From the NCBI RefSeq assembly GCF_021026295.1, contig NZ_JAJNDA010000003.1:1-64000 (forward strand): DNA of 64,000 nt, given 5' to 3'. Under the pieces are notes generated by a model. That model had not been told where the DNA came from. It was given only the letters and a program-made list of their open reading frames with translations, and did no database searches. Shown piece by piece: positions 37,516 through 45,533 of the stretch (position 1 is its first letter; each line of letters begins with the position of its first letter). A program made the position numbers and the translations under genes. Source of the DNA: Actinomycetospora soli. GTDB taxonomy: Bacteria > Actinomycetota > Actinomycetes > Mycobacteriales > Pseudonocardiaceae.

Positions 37516-38474
37516 ATGCGCAGCACCTTCCCGACCAGCCCCGCCGACGCGCCGACCGCCAACGTCCCGCCCGCACGGCGCAGGCCACCCGCCGTCGTGG
37601 TCTCCGCGTCCGTCGCCGACGTCGCGCTCCACACCGTGACGAACAGCAGCCAGCGCATCAGCGTGTAGACGAACAGGAGCAGCCCGACGAGGGCTCCGAG
37701 GGTCGCGACCGCGGGCGAGTGCGTGAGCAGCGCCAGGTAGAGGCCGCCGAGCTGCTGCAGGGCCGCGAGCCCGAGCGCCCCGACGGCGGCCGGCAGCAGG
37801 ACCTCCCGCACCGGACGCCGGGCGCGCGGCAGCTTGGCGAGGCACCAGCCGACCACCACCCAGTTCGCCAGCAGCCCGACCACCAGCGACCCGGCCGTGA
37901 GCAGCACCCGCGCCCCGAGGGTGCCGCCGAGTCCGAGCGCCTCGAGGACCTGAGTGCCGATCCGCCCGCTCAGGGCCGCCGAGGCGAACGAGAGCACCAT
38001 GGCGACGCCGATACCGAGCAGCGTCACCACGTCGGAGAGCACCGTCCGCCACAGCCGCTCCCGCGGTCGCGACTGGCCCAGCATCGCGGTCACCGAGTCG
38101 CGGACGTGGGCTATCCAGCTCCAGCCGGAGAACAGCGCGATCGCGAGCGCGAGCACCCCGAGCCGACCGCGCTCGCCCACCACGGTGTGCACCACCCCGC
38201 CGACCGCGCCGGAGGCGCCGGCCGGCAGCGCGACCGCGAGTGCGGCGTCGAGTTGGGCGAGGACGACACCGTCGGCGGCGAGCACGAACCCGGTCGCCGC
38301 CACCGCGAGCATCAGCAGCGGCACGAGCGCGAGCAGCGTGAAGAAGGTCAGGGCCGCCGCGTGGTGGTTGCCGTCCCGGTCGCGGTAGCGCCCGACCGTG
38401 CGGACGAGCCGCCGGACCGACGGCGCCTCGGCCACCCGTCGTCGTGCCGCCCCGATCCGCGTCATGGGGGCCAC
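37512..38474 (-). CDS. YihY/BrkB family inner membrane protein
   Basis: 320 residues with six hydrophobic helices. Family features include the N-terminal RDRDGNHHAAALTFFTLLALVPLLML, IALFSGWSWIAHVRDSVTAMLGQ and the C-terminal LFVYTLMRWLLFVTVWSAT. The family was once called RNase BN but is a membrane protein of unsettled function, possibly a transporter. Start may be the GTG at 38474 or the ATG at 38465. The stop lies in the variant palindrome. Confidence 0.85.
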   Translation of the reverse strand: MAPMTRIGAARRRVAEAPSVRRLVRTVGRYRDRDGNHHAAALTFFTLLALVPLLMLAVAATGFVLAADGVVLAQLDAALAVALPAGASGAVGGVVHTVVGERGRLGVLALAIALFSGWSWIAHVRDSVTAMLGQSRPRERLWRTVLSDVVTLLGIGVAMVLSFASAALSGRIGTQVLEALGLGGTLGARVLLTAGSLVVGLLANWVVVGWCLAKLPRARRPVREVLLPAAVGALGLAALQQLGGLYLALLTHSPAVATLGALVGLLLFVYTLMRWLLFVTVWSATSATDAETTTAGGLRRAGGTLAVGASAGLVGKVLRM

Positions 38475-38508
38475 CCTCGCACCCCGGCCGCGCCCGACGC
38501 GGGACCGG

Positions 38509-39267
38509 TCAGCCCACGATCGCGGGCAGCACCTCGGAGATCCCGCCGCGGAGCACCACGGAGGCGACCGGGTCGTACGGCGTCGGCTCGGCGTTCACGA
38601 TGATCACCTCGGCGCCGACCGCGCAGGCGACGTCCACCAGGCCGGCCGCCGGGTGCACGCCGAGCGAGGTGCCGATCGCGAGGAACAGGTCGCAGGCCAG
38701 CGTCGCGTCGCGGGCGCGGGTGAGCACGTCGACGTCGAGCATCTCGCCGAACATGATCGTGGTGGCCTTGAGGATGCCGCCGCAGTCCACGCAGCGCGGG
38801 TCGTCCTCACCGGCCCGCACGCGGTCGCGGGCCTCGGCCATCGGCGCGACCGCGCCGCAGCCCAGGCACACCGTCCCGTGGTTGCTCCCGTGCAGCTCGG
38901 CGACCAGGCCCGGGGACGACCCCGCCTTCTGGTGCAGCTCGTCGATGTTCTGGGTGAGCAGCGCGAGGAGGCGGCCCGAGCGCTCGAGCTCGACCAGCGC
39001 CTCGTGCGCCCGGCCCGGGACCGCCGCGAACATCGGGTGGTCGAGCCGCTCGCGCCACGCCTCGCGGCGGACCTCGGGATCGTCGCGGTAGTTGTCGATG
39101 TTCCAGATCAGCTCGGCCTTCGGGTTCTTCGTCCACACTCCCTCGGGCCCCCGGAAGTCGGGGATCCCGGAGTCGGTGGAGACGCCCGCGCCGGTGAGGA
39201 CGGTGATCCGCTGCGCCCGGGCGATCAGCTCCCGGGCCCGCTCGATGTCATCCGGCATGCGTGCCAC
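38509..39267 (-). CDS. Sir2-family NAD-dependent protein deacylase
   Basis: 252 residues. The NAD site is VLTGAGVSTDSGIPDFRGPEGVW with LLTQNIDELH. The catalytic His is in ELHGSNHG. Zinc cysteines are CLGCG and CVDCGG. The end of the fold has AIGTSLGVHPAAGLVDVA and VIIVNAEPTPYD. It removes acyl groups from lysines; acyl specificity is not evident. It sits four bases upstream of the hydrolase gene end with both on the minus strand. Confidence 0.93.
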   Translation of the reverse strand: MARMPDDIERARELIARAQRITVLTGAGVSTDSGIPDFRGPEGVWTKNPKAELIWNIDNYRDDPEVRREAWRERLDHPMFAAVPGRAHEALVELERSGRLLALLTQNIDELHQKAGSSPGLVAELHGSNHGTVCLGCGAVAPMAEARDRVRAGEDDPRCVDCGGILKATTIMFGEMLDVDVLTRARDATLACDLFLAIGTSLGVHPAAGLVDVACAVGAEVIIVNAEPTPYDPVASVVLRGGISEVLPAIVG

Positions 39268-39271
39268 CGTG

Positions 39272-39925
39272 TCACGCGAGCAGGGCCGCGGCGACCGCGT
39301 CCGGGTGCGACAGCGCCGCCAGGTGACCGCCGGGCACCACCTCCGCCTCGACGCCGAGCCGTGCCCGGGCGAGCCGCGCGACGAACGCCGGGGGGAAGAG
39401 CCGGTCGTCGCGGGCGGCGAGGACGCGGGTCGGGACGTCGGGCCACCGCTCGAGCGGGTACGGGGCGTCGAAGAGCGCCGCGGACGGCCACGACGGGTCG
39501 GTCGGCTCGGGCAGCACCTCGGGGGCCACGTCGTGCAGGAAGGTCACGTCCACGTCGAACCCGGGGCCCGGCACGACGGCGGCCGGGTCGAGTCCCTGCG
39601 CGCGTGCGGCCTCCGACGCCGCCGCCGCGTGCCCGGTGGCCTCCCACCACGCCCCGGCGGTCTCCCCCGGCGCCGGGACCATCGGCGCCAGCAGCACCAC
39701 ACCCGCCGTCGGGACGACGGACGCCGCGAGGCCGACGACGAAGGCGCCCATCGACTGTCCGACGAGCACCGCGGGCTCGCCGGTAGGGACCGCCTCGACG
39801 CACTCCTCCCAGGTCACGGCGTCGGGCGGCAGCTCGACCGCCACCGCGTCGGGCAGCAGCGGGAGCACGCGGGACCAGGAGGCCGCGCCGCCGCCGGCGC
39901 CGTGGACGAGGACGATCCGGCTCAC
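39272..39925 (-). CDS. Alpha/beta hydrolase
   Basis: 217 residues, GTG start overlapping the aldo/keto reductase stop by 4 bp. Features are the oxyanion motif IVLVHGAGGGAASW, the nucleophile elbow VLVGQSMGAFVVGLAA, LAARDDRLFP with the acid, and GGHLAALSHPDAVA with the His. It resembles the EstC/salicylate-esterase-like small hydrolases. It is probably made with the reductase, which is itself broken here. Confidence 0.85.
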   Translation of the reverse strand: MSRIVLVHGAGGGAASWSRVLPLLPDAVAVELPPDAVTWEECVEAVPTGEPAVLVGQSMGAFVVGLAASVVPTAGVVLLAPMVPAPGETAGAWWEATGHAAAASEAARAQGLDPAAVVPGPGFDVDVTFLHDVAPEVLPEPTDPSWPSAALFDAPYPLERWPDVPTRVLAARDDRLFPPAFVARLARARLGVEAEVVPGGHLAALSHPDAVAAALLA

Positions 39926-40780
39926 GCGTCGAGTGTCGCGAGGTCCTCCGCCGACAGCGACACCGACCCGGCCGCGACGTTCTCCTCCAGATGCCCGACC
40001 GACCGGGTACCGGGGATGACCATCGCCCGCGGCGACCGCGCGAGCACCCACGCGAGACCGACCTGGGACGGGGTCGCCCCGAGCCGCGCGGCCACCTGCT
40101 GCACGGCCGGCAGCGACGTCACGTGCGTCTGCCCGGGGAACGCGCCGCCGAGCGGGAAGTACGGGACCCAGGCGACGTCGTGCTCCCGGCAGAGGTCGAG
40201 CACGGCCTCGGACGACCGGTCGACCAGCGAGTACGCGTTCTGCACGCAGACGATCCCGGCCGGGAGCGCGTGGCGCAGCTGGTCCGCCGACACGTGCGAG
40301 AGCCCGAGCGCGCCGATCAGCCCCTCGTCCCGCAGCGCGGTCAGGGCGGCGAGCTGGTCGTCGAGGTCCACGACCTGGTCGCCCTCGGCGACGAGCCCGG
40401 GCGGGGCGTCGGCGCGGCGGAGGTTCACGACGTCGAGCCGACGCCCCGCCGAGTGAGCGCAGGTTCGCCTCCACCTGGGCGCGCAGCTGCTCCGGGCGCT
40501 GGGCGAGGCGCAGGTGGATCTCGCCGGTCGCGGGCTCCGCGCCGACCTTGCTGACGACCACCACGTCGTCGCCCGGCGCGAGGGCCGCCCGGATGCGGCG
40601 GTTGACCACGCCGTCGCCGTAGAACTCGGCGGTGTCGACGTGGTCGACGCCCAGCTCACGGGTGCGGCGCAGGACGGCGACCGCCTCGTCGTCGGACACG
40701 GCGGGCCCGAGGTGCATCGCGCCGTACCCGACGCGCGCGACCTCGTGCTCCCCCAGCTCCGCGGTGCCTCCGGGACGCAT
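39922..40780 (-). pseudogene. Aldo/keto reductase, frameshifted
   Basis: From the ATG at 40780 one frame encodes a normal AKR N-terminus (ELGEHEVARVGYGAMHLG, VDHVDTAEFYGDG with catalytic Asp/Tyr, VVVVSKVG with Lys) up to EANLRSLGG at about 40450. The remaining protein (RRLDVVNLRRADAPPG, GALGLSHVSADQLRHAL, AWVPYFPLGGAF, MVIPGTRSVGHLEEN) continues in another frame. Total length is 3n+1. Removing one base from the four-base homopolymer at 40444-40447 gives LGGRRLDVVNLR and an intact protein of about 285 residues. It is divergent from tetR. Confidence 0.75.
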
Positions 40781-40805
40781 GGCTCCACCCCTCGTCCGTC
40801 GTGAT

Positions 40806-40821
40806 CCGGAGTAGCCTCCGG
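40806..40821. promoter_or_regulatory. TetR-type operator, site 1
   Basis: CCGGAGTAGCCTCCGG is a palindrome with inner GGAGNNGCCTCC, matching site 2 at 40849-40860. It lies in the divergent tetR/aldo-keto reductase promoter region. Confidence 0.5.
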
Positions 40822-40848
40822 TTCCACCGAGGACGCTACACCTGAAAC

Positions 40849-40860
40849 GGAGGCGCCTCC
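40849..40860. promoter_or_regulatory. TetR-type operator, site 2
   Basis: GGAGGCGCCTCC is a perfect 12-bp palindrome four bases before the tetR ATG. With site 1 it defines GGAGNNGCCTCC. The typical position suggests autoregulation and control of the reductase-hydrolase operon. Confidence 0.55.
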
Positions 40861-40864
40861 AGAT

Positions 40865-41422
40865 ATGCCGCGTGCCGATGCCGCCCGGAACCGCGCCCGC
40901 CTGCTCGAGGCGGCCGCCGCCGCGTTCCTGGCCGGAGGTGACCCGACGCTGGAGTGGATCGCCCGCGACGCCGGCGTCGGGATCGGCACGCTCTACCGGC
41001 ACTTCCCCACCCGCGAGGCGCTCGTCGAGGCGGTCTACCGCGCGGAGCTCGAGAGGCTGTGCCGCGACGTCGACCCCGGCCCGCACGCCGCGACCGCGTT
41101 CCGCGCCTGGCTCGACCGCTACGCCGAGTTCGTGCTCACCAAGCGCGGCATGGCCGACACGTTCCGCGCGATGGTCGCCGACGGCTCCCTCGCCCCGCTG
41201 CGGACGCGCGAGCACGTCGGCGCGGCCGTCGACACCTTCCTGACGGCGGGTGCGGCCGACGGATCGCTGCGTCCCGGGGTCGCGGCGGACGACGTCGTGA
41301 CCCTGCTCGTGGGCGTCGTCGTCACGCTCCAGGACGCCGACGACCGTGCGCGGACGGGGCGGCTGCTGGACCTGGTGTGCTCCGCACTCGTGAGCACTAA
41401 CGGTCGCTATAGCGACCTTTAG
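40865..41422 (+). CDS. TetR-family repressor
   Basis: 185 residues. The N-terminal HTH is NRARLLEAAAAAFLAGG, LEWIARDAGVGIGTLYRHFPTREALVEAVY. The C-terminal ligand domain is helical. The final residues (LVSTNGRYSDL) are encoded by the 40-bp palindrome at 41390-41429, showing that the element has been recruited into the coding end. It is divergent from the aldo/keto reductase and likely represses it through the GGAGNNGCCTCC sites. Confidence 0.88.
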   Translation: MPRADAARNRARLLEAAAAAFLAGGDPTLEWIARDAGVGIGTLYRHFPTREALVEAVYRAELERLCRDVDPGPHAATAFRAWLDRYAEFVLTKRGMADTFRAMVADGSLAPLRTREHVGAAVDTFLTAGAADGSLRPGVAADDVVTLLVGVVVTLQDADDRARTGRLLDLVCSALVSTNGRYSDL

Positions 41423-41429
41423 TGCTCAC
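41390..41429. repeat. 40-bp palindrome, copy 2
   Basis: GTGAGCACTAAC, core GGTCGCTATAGCGACC (41402-41417) and TTTAGTGCTCAC. Both converging genes end inside it: tetR at 41422 and the methyltransferase at 41419, so their stops overlap. Outer flanks GTGCTCCGCAC and GCGAAGCAC extend the pairing. Confidence 0.9.
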
Positions 41430-42438
41430 GAGCGAAGCACATCACCGCCAGCCGCCAGTCGAACCACGGCCCGGACGTCGCCGCGATCGCACGGGTGAGG
41501 TGGTCGTCGAACAGGGCGGCCGAGACGGTGGCCCGGCGCTGCGGCTCCAGTCCCTGCAGCAGCGGTTGCCCGAACGACACGCGGATCGCCGCGGCGACCG
41601 CCCGCGCGTAGTCGGCGCCGTCCCCGTACCGGCGCCACAGCGGGTCACCGAGCTCCACGGACTCGAACCGCTCGAGCCCCAGGCCGAGGTCGGCGGTGGA
41701 CGGGGCGCGCCACTCCGCCTCCGTGCGGTACCACGCCGGGACCACCATCGCGTCCCGCTCCGCCGCATCCAGCACCCCGGACCCGACGAGGACGTCCAGG
41801 CCCCGGGCGAGTTCCTCCATCACGGGCTCCGCGCCCGAACGCCGCGGGTGCCCCGAGGCCGCACCGCTGACGACGACGAGCCGCGCCCCGGGCCGCAGCT
41901 CGGCCGCCCTCGCCGTCAGGAACGCCGCCCAGTCCGACGCCGCGGCGCGCTCCCACACCGCGGCCTGCTCCCCGGTCGCGACGGTCGGCCAGAACCCGTC
42001 CAGGGCGCCCGGGGCCGCCCGCAGCCAGTGCACCGCGATCGAGCTCCACCCGAGCCCGACGGTGCCGGCGGGGAGCAGCTGCTCGTAGAACGACCGCCCG
42101 ATCGCGGCCGTGTACACGCCCGGCCGCCGGTAGGAGTCCGGGTCCTCGGCCACGGTGCGGAAGAGCGAGGAGAAGTCGTTGTCCGGCAGGTCCGTGTGGA
42201 CCACCAGCACCGACTGCTCAGCACCCTGCACCCCCTGCAGGGTCTCGACCGCGGCTGCCATCGGCGCCAGCGAGTTCCGGCCCTCCGACGCGCCGTAGTC
42301 GACGACGGTGACCGTCCCTTCCGGCCCGGGCGGCGCGGTCCGGGCGGCCTCCCGCAGGAGGTCGAGCGCGAACTCCGCCGACGCGGCCTGGGCCGAGGCA
42401 TGGGCGTTGTAGCGCCCACCGCCCTCCATCGCCGTCAT
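41419..42438 (-). CDS. SABATH-type SAM-dependent carboxyl methyltransferase
   Basis: 339 residues from the ATG at 42438; a GTG at 42474 would add 12 residues. The family (plant salicylate/jasmonate methyltransferases and bacterial relatives) shows GGGRYNAHASAQ at the N-terminus, VVDYGASEGRNSL for SAM binding, VVHTDLPDNDFSSLF, and GLGWSSIAVHWL for the substrate pocket. It would methylate a small carboxylic acid. Such genes are uncommon in bacteria. The stop lies in the palindrome shared with tetR. Confidence 0.82.
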   Translation of the reverse strand: MTAMEGGGRYNAHASAQAASAEFALDLLREAARTAPPGPEGTVTVVDYGASEGRNSLAPMAAAVETLQGVQGAEQSVLVVHTDLPDNDFSSLFRTVAEDPDSYRRPGVYTAAIGRSFYEQLLPAGTVGLGWSSIAVHWLRAAPGALDGFWPTVATGEQAAVWERAAASDWAAFLTARAAELRPGARLVVVSGAASGHPRRSGAEPVMEELARGLDVLVGSGVLDAAERDAMVVPAWYRTEAEWRAPSTADLGLGLERFESVELGDPLWRRYGDGADYARAVAAAIRVSFGQPLLQGLEPQRRATVSAALFDDHLTRAIAATSGPWFDWRLAVMCFAREH

Positions 42439-42483
42439 GTGCGCCCCGCGTCCGTCCGGATCCGTGTCCGGCACGGACCGTAC

Positions 42484-43947
42484 TCACGAGGCCGTGGGCC
42501 TCCTCAGGAACGTTCCGGTCGGCTCGCCGACGACCTTGCCGTCGGCGTAGACGGTCCGGCCGCGCAGGAAGGTACGGGTCACGATCGCGCCGATCTCCAG
42601 CCCGCGGAAGGGCGTGTACTCCTGGGTGGACTCGGAGTCGGCCGGGTCGACGACCCACGAGCGGTCGGGGTCGACGAGCGCGATGTCGGCGTCGAACCCG
42701 GGCGCGAGGTCACCCTTCGTGGCGCCGAGCCCGAAGCGCTGCGCCGGGGCCGTCGAGGTCAGCTCGGCGATCCGCGACAGCGGCAGGCCGCGCTTGAGCC
42801 CCTCCCCCACGAGCCCCGGCAGCAGGTACTCGGTGCCGCCGAAGCCGGACTTGGCCGCGAAGACGTCCTCGTGGTCGTCGCCGAACTTGGTCGCCTCCTT
42901 GCAGCACGCGTGGTCGGACACGACCCAGGAGACGTCGCCCGCGAGCACGTGCCGCCACAGGGCCTCGACGTCCTCGCGCGGCCGCAGCGGCGGGTTGACC
43001 TTGCCGCCCACGCCGTCGGCGGTGTGGATGTCGGCGAGCAGGTGCCCGACCGTCACCTCCCGCCGGAAGTCGACGTGCGGGAACGTCTGCGCCATGAGCA
43101 TCGCGGCCTCGAGCGCCTTGCCCGACGACAGGTGGAGCAGGTTGATCGTCGGCAGTCCGGTCTCGTGCGCGAGGTACGACGCGATCGTCACGGCGAGCCC
43201 CTCGGAGTGCGGCGGCCGCGACGCGCTGTAGGCCTCGAGGCCCGAGAGCCGCCCCTCCTGCTCGACGATCCTCGTGTACGCCGTCATGATCTCGGCGGTC
43301 TCGCAGTGCAGCGACAGCGAGATGGCGTCGGCGATGTCCGGCCGGGCCTCCCGCGCGCGCTGGATGCCGCGCATGACGAACTCGAAGTGGGCGATGTCGT
43401 AGCGCTCGCCCTCGGGGATCATGAGGAAGTCGTTCTGGTCGTTCGAGCGCCCGTGCAGCCCGTGGCTGCCGTAGAACATGAAGATCTTGAACGACGTGAC
43501 GCCGTGCTCGTCGACCAGCGCCGGGATCTCGTCGATGTGCCCGGCCTGCATCGGCGCGAGGTGGAAGGCGTAGTCGACGTACGAGCGCCCCTCGGACGCC
43601 TCGAGCACCCGCGGGAAGAACTCGGCGTACGGGCCGCCGGTGTTCAGGTAGTACTGCCCGGTGCGCATGTAGGTCAGGGACGTGGTGACGCCGCCCTGCG
43701 CGCACGCCCGGCTCTCGGTCGCGGTGTCCTCGGAGAGCGGGTTGTAGATGCCCCAGTGCTGGTGGGCGTCGACCACGCCGGGGAACGCGAGCTGGCCATG
43801 CCCGTCGACGACCTCGCGGGCGTCGGTGCCGAGGTCGGGCCCGACGGCGGCGACGCGGCCGCCGTCGACGGCGATGTCGCCGAGCGGGGCGTCGTCGACG
43901 CCGGGCCGGACGACGCGGACGTTGCGCAGGATCAGGTCGTGGGTCAT
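42484..43947 (-). CDS. Hydantoinase/dihydropyrimidinase-like amidohydrolase
   Basis: 487 residues. It is a cyclic-amidohydrolase fold with two metals expected: DAHQHW (the usual HxH), a candidate carboxylated lysine in SFKIFMFYG, histidines in SLHCETAEI and LLHLSSGKAL, and Asp in SDHACCKEA. The end GDLAPGFDADIALVDP is typical. It hydrolyses a cyclic amide or imide such as a hydantoin, dihydropyrimidine or allantoin-like ring. The ATG overlaps the flavoprotein stop (ATGA). It belongs to the IclR-controlled cluster, so the substrate is probably a ring that yields the later CoA-activated acid. Confidence 0.85.
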   Translation of the reverse strand: MTHDLILRNVRVVRPGVDDAPLGDIAVDGGRVAAVGPDLGTDAREVVDGHGQLAFPGVVDAHQHWGIYNPLSEDTATESRACAQGGVTTSLTYMRTGQYYLNTGGPYAEFFPRVLEASEGRSYVDYAFHLAPMQAGHIDEIPALVDEHGVTSFKIFMFYGSHGLHGRSNDQNDFLMIPEGERYDIAHFEFVMRGIQRAREARPDIADAISLSLHCETAEIMTAYTRIVEQEGRLSGLEAYSASRPPHSEGLAVTIASYLAHETGLPTINLLHLSSGKALEAAMLMAQTFPHVDFRREVTVGHLLADIHTADGVGGKVNPPLRPREDVEALWRHVLAGDVSWVVSDHACCKEATKFGDDHEDVFAAKSGFGGTEYLLPGLVGEGLKRGLPLSRIAELTSTAPAQRFGLGATKGDLAPGFDADIALVDPDRSWVVDPADSESTQEYTPFRGLEIGAIVTRTFLRGRTVYADGKVVGEPTGTFLRRPTAS

Positions 43948-45368
43948 GCGGGGACCTCCTGGTGGGTCAGCAGGGACGCGAGGTGGTCGGCGGCGCGGTA
44001 GGCCAGGCCGAGGGCGGGGAGCAGGCCGTTGCCGGCCAGGTAGCCGGCGGCGCCGTGGCCGGACATCCCGACCGCGGCGCCCCCGGACGCGTAGAGCGAG
44101 CCGAGCGGGCGCCCGGCGGCGTCGAGCACGCGGGCGTCGGCGTCGACGGCGAGCCCGCCCTGGGTGTGGAAGAGCGCGGGGACGATCTCGACGGCGGCGT
44201 AGGGCGCCTCGAGCGGGGCGGCGACGCTCCGCCGTCCGACCCGGTCGGCCGCCGACTCCCCCCGCGCGACGGCGGCGGCGTCGGCGATCTCCGCCTCCAG
44301 CACACCGGCGTCGACGCCGAGGCGGTCGGCGAGCTCACCGGTCGTCGCGCCCCACCGCACCGCGCCGGCGTCGACGACGTCGCGGTAGTCGGTGAACCCC
44401 TGGGTCAGGCCGTCGATGCGGGCGTCGAACACCACCCAGCCGCGGGCGCCGGGACGGGCCGCGAGCATCGCGGCGTACTCCGAGTAGCCGACCGTCTCGT
44501 CGGCGAAGCGGCGCCCGTCGGCGTCGACGACGATCGCGCCGTTCATGACGGTGGTCCAGGTCAGCAGGGTGCGCGCGGCGGCGGAGAGCCCGGCGTGGCC
44601 CTGGTAGGCGTCGAGGAACCCGGAAGCCGCGCCCAGCTCGCCGCCGAGACGCAGCGCGTCGCCGGTCGAGTACTCGCTGCCGTGGTACGCCGCGTCCGCG
44701 ATCTCCGGCAGGTGCTGCGCGACGAGCTCCGGTGCGGCGCCGTAGCCGTTGGTCGCGAGCAGGACGGCCGCCGCGGTCAGCTCCTCCGACCCGCCGTCGG
44801 GACGGGTCAGGGTGACCCGCCATTCCGAGCGAGGGGCACCCTCGGTCGATCTGACCGACCGAAGGGCACCTTCGCTCGACAGCGGAGACAGCCCCGTCAA
44901 CCGCGCCGGGCAGAGCAGGTCGATCGACGACGACGCCTCGACCGCCTCGGTGAGGCCGCGCAGCAGCGTGGAGCCGTGGTGGCCGGGCAGCGTGTGGCAG
45001 CGCCGCACGGAGTGGCCCGGGTAGTCGACCGCGGCGAGCTCGATCGGCAGGCCGACGTGGTCGGCGAGCCACTCGACGAGCTCCGCCCCGAGGTGCGCCA
45101 GGGTCCCGGCGACGGTCGGGTCGGCCTCGCCGTGGGTCTTCGCCGCGACGTCGGCGAGGAAGCGCTCCGGCGAGTCCTCGACGCCCGCGGCGCGCTGGAA
45201 GCGGCTGCCGGGCCCCGGGATCATCGCCGTCGACATCGCGGTGTTGTTGCCCCGCCGGAAGTGCGGGTTCGCCTCGGCGACCACCACCTGCCGGCCGTGC
45301 TGCGCGGCCCGCAGCGCCCCGGCGAGGCCACCGCCCGCGCCGGCGACGAGCAGGTCGACGTCCGCCAT
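43944..45368 (-). CDS. FAD-dependent oxidoreductase (fumarate reductase/ketosteroid dehydrogenase-like)
   Basis: 474 residues; CGGAGG lies before the ATG. The FAD motif is LLVAGAGGGLAGALRAAQHG. TAMSTAMIPGPGSRFQ, AAVLLATNGYGA and the C-terminal GGLAVDADARVLD and SGGAAVGMSGHGAAGYLAGNGL mark the succinate dehydrogenase/fumarate reductase flavoprotein group, which also includes ketosteroid dehydrogenases. It probably desaturates or reduces a small acid. An in-frame palindromic insertion (44826-44878) encodes residues near EGALRSVRSTEGAPRSE. An IclR-type site lies 12 bases before the start. Confidence 0.85.
   Translation of the reverse strand: MADVDLLVAGAGGGLAGALRAAQHGRQVVVAEANPHFRRGNNTAMSTAMIPGPGSRFQRAAGVEDSPERFLADVAAKTHGEADPTVAGTLAHLGAELVEWLADHVGLPIELAAVDYPGHSVRRCHTLPGHHGSTLLRGLTEAVEASSSIDLLCPARLTGLSPLSSEGALRSVRSTEGAPRSEWRVTLTRPDGGSEELTAAAVLLATNGYGAAPELVAQHLPEIADAAYHGSEYSTGDALRLGGELGAASGFLDAYQGHAGLSAAARTLLTWTTVMNGAIVVDADGRRFADETVGYSEYAAMLAARPGARGWVVFDARIDGLTQGFTDYRDVVDAGAVRWGATTGELADRLGVDAGVLEAEIADAAAVARGESAADRVGRRSVAAPLEAPYAAVEIVPALFHTQGGLAVDADARVLDAAGRPLGSLYASGGAAVGMSGHGAAGYLAGNGLLPALGLAYRAADHLASLLTHQEVPA
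44826..44878. repeat. Palindromic element inserted within the flavoprotein gene
   Basis: A 53-base imperfect palindrome begins CGAGCGAGGGG and ends CCTTCGCTCG. On the coding strand each half is a small hairpin: CGAAGG-TGC-CCTTCG and CGAGGG-TGC-CCCTCG, with compensating base changes. They flank GGTCG-GTCAGAT-CGACC. It is read through in frame as a surface-loop-like segment. Confidence 0.75.
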
Positions 45369-45379
45369 GCTCGACCTCC

Positions 45380-45396
45380 GTTCCGTTGAGAGAAAC
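45380..45396 (-). promoter_or_regulatory. Putative IclR operator 1 (flavoprotein operon)
   Basis: On the minus strand GTTTCTCTCAACGGAAC fits the four-site consensus GTTYCNNYCARCGGWAC. It lies between the flavoprotein start (45368) and the divergent iclR gene. Confidence 0.6.
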
Positions 45397-45501
45397 GCAC
45401 CTCGACGGATGCGTCCCGCCTCATGAGAGCAGCTCCACGGCAACGACACAACAACTGCACGCCGTTGACTTGACGGCGCCCCGCCCGACGATGAACCCTG
45501 T

Positions 45502-45518
45502 GTTTCGTCCAGCGGTAC
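45502..45518 (+). promoter_or_regulatory. Putative IclR operator 2 (iclR operon)
   Basis: GTTTCGTCCAGCGGTAC lies 15 bases before the iclR GTG and downstream of a TTGACT box (45465-45470), where a bound repressor would block initiation. Confidence 0.6.
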
Positions 45519-45533
45519 GACCTGGAGGTGCAG

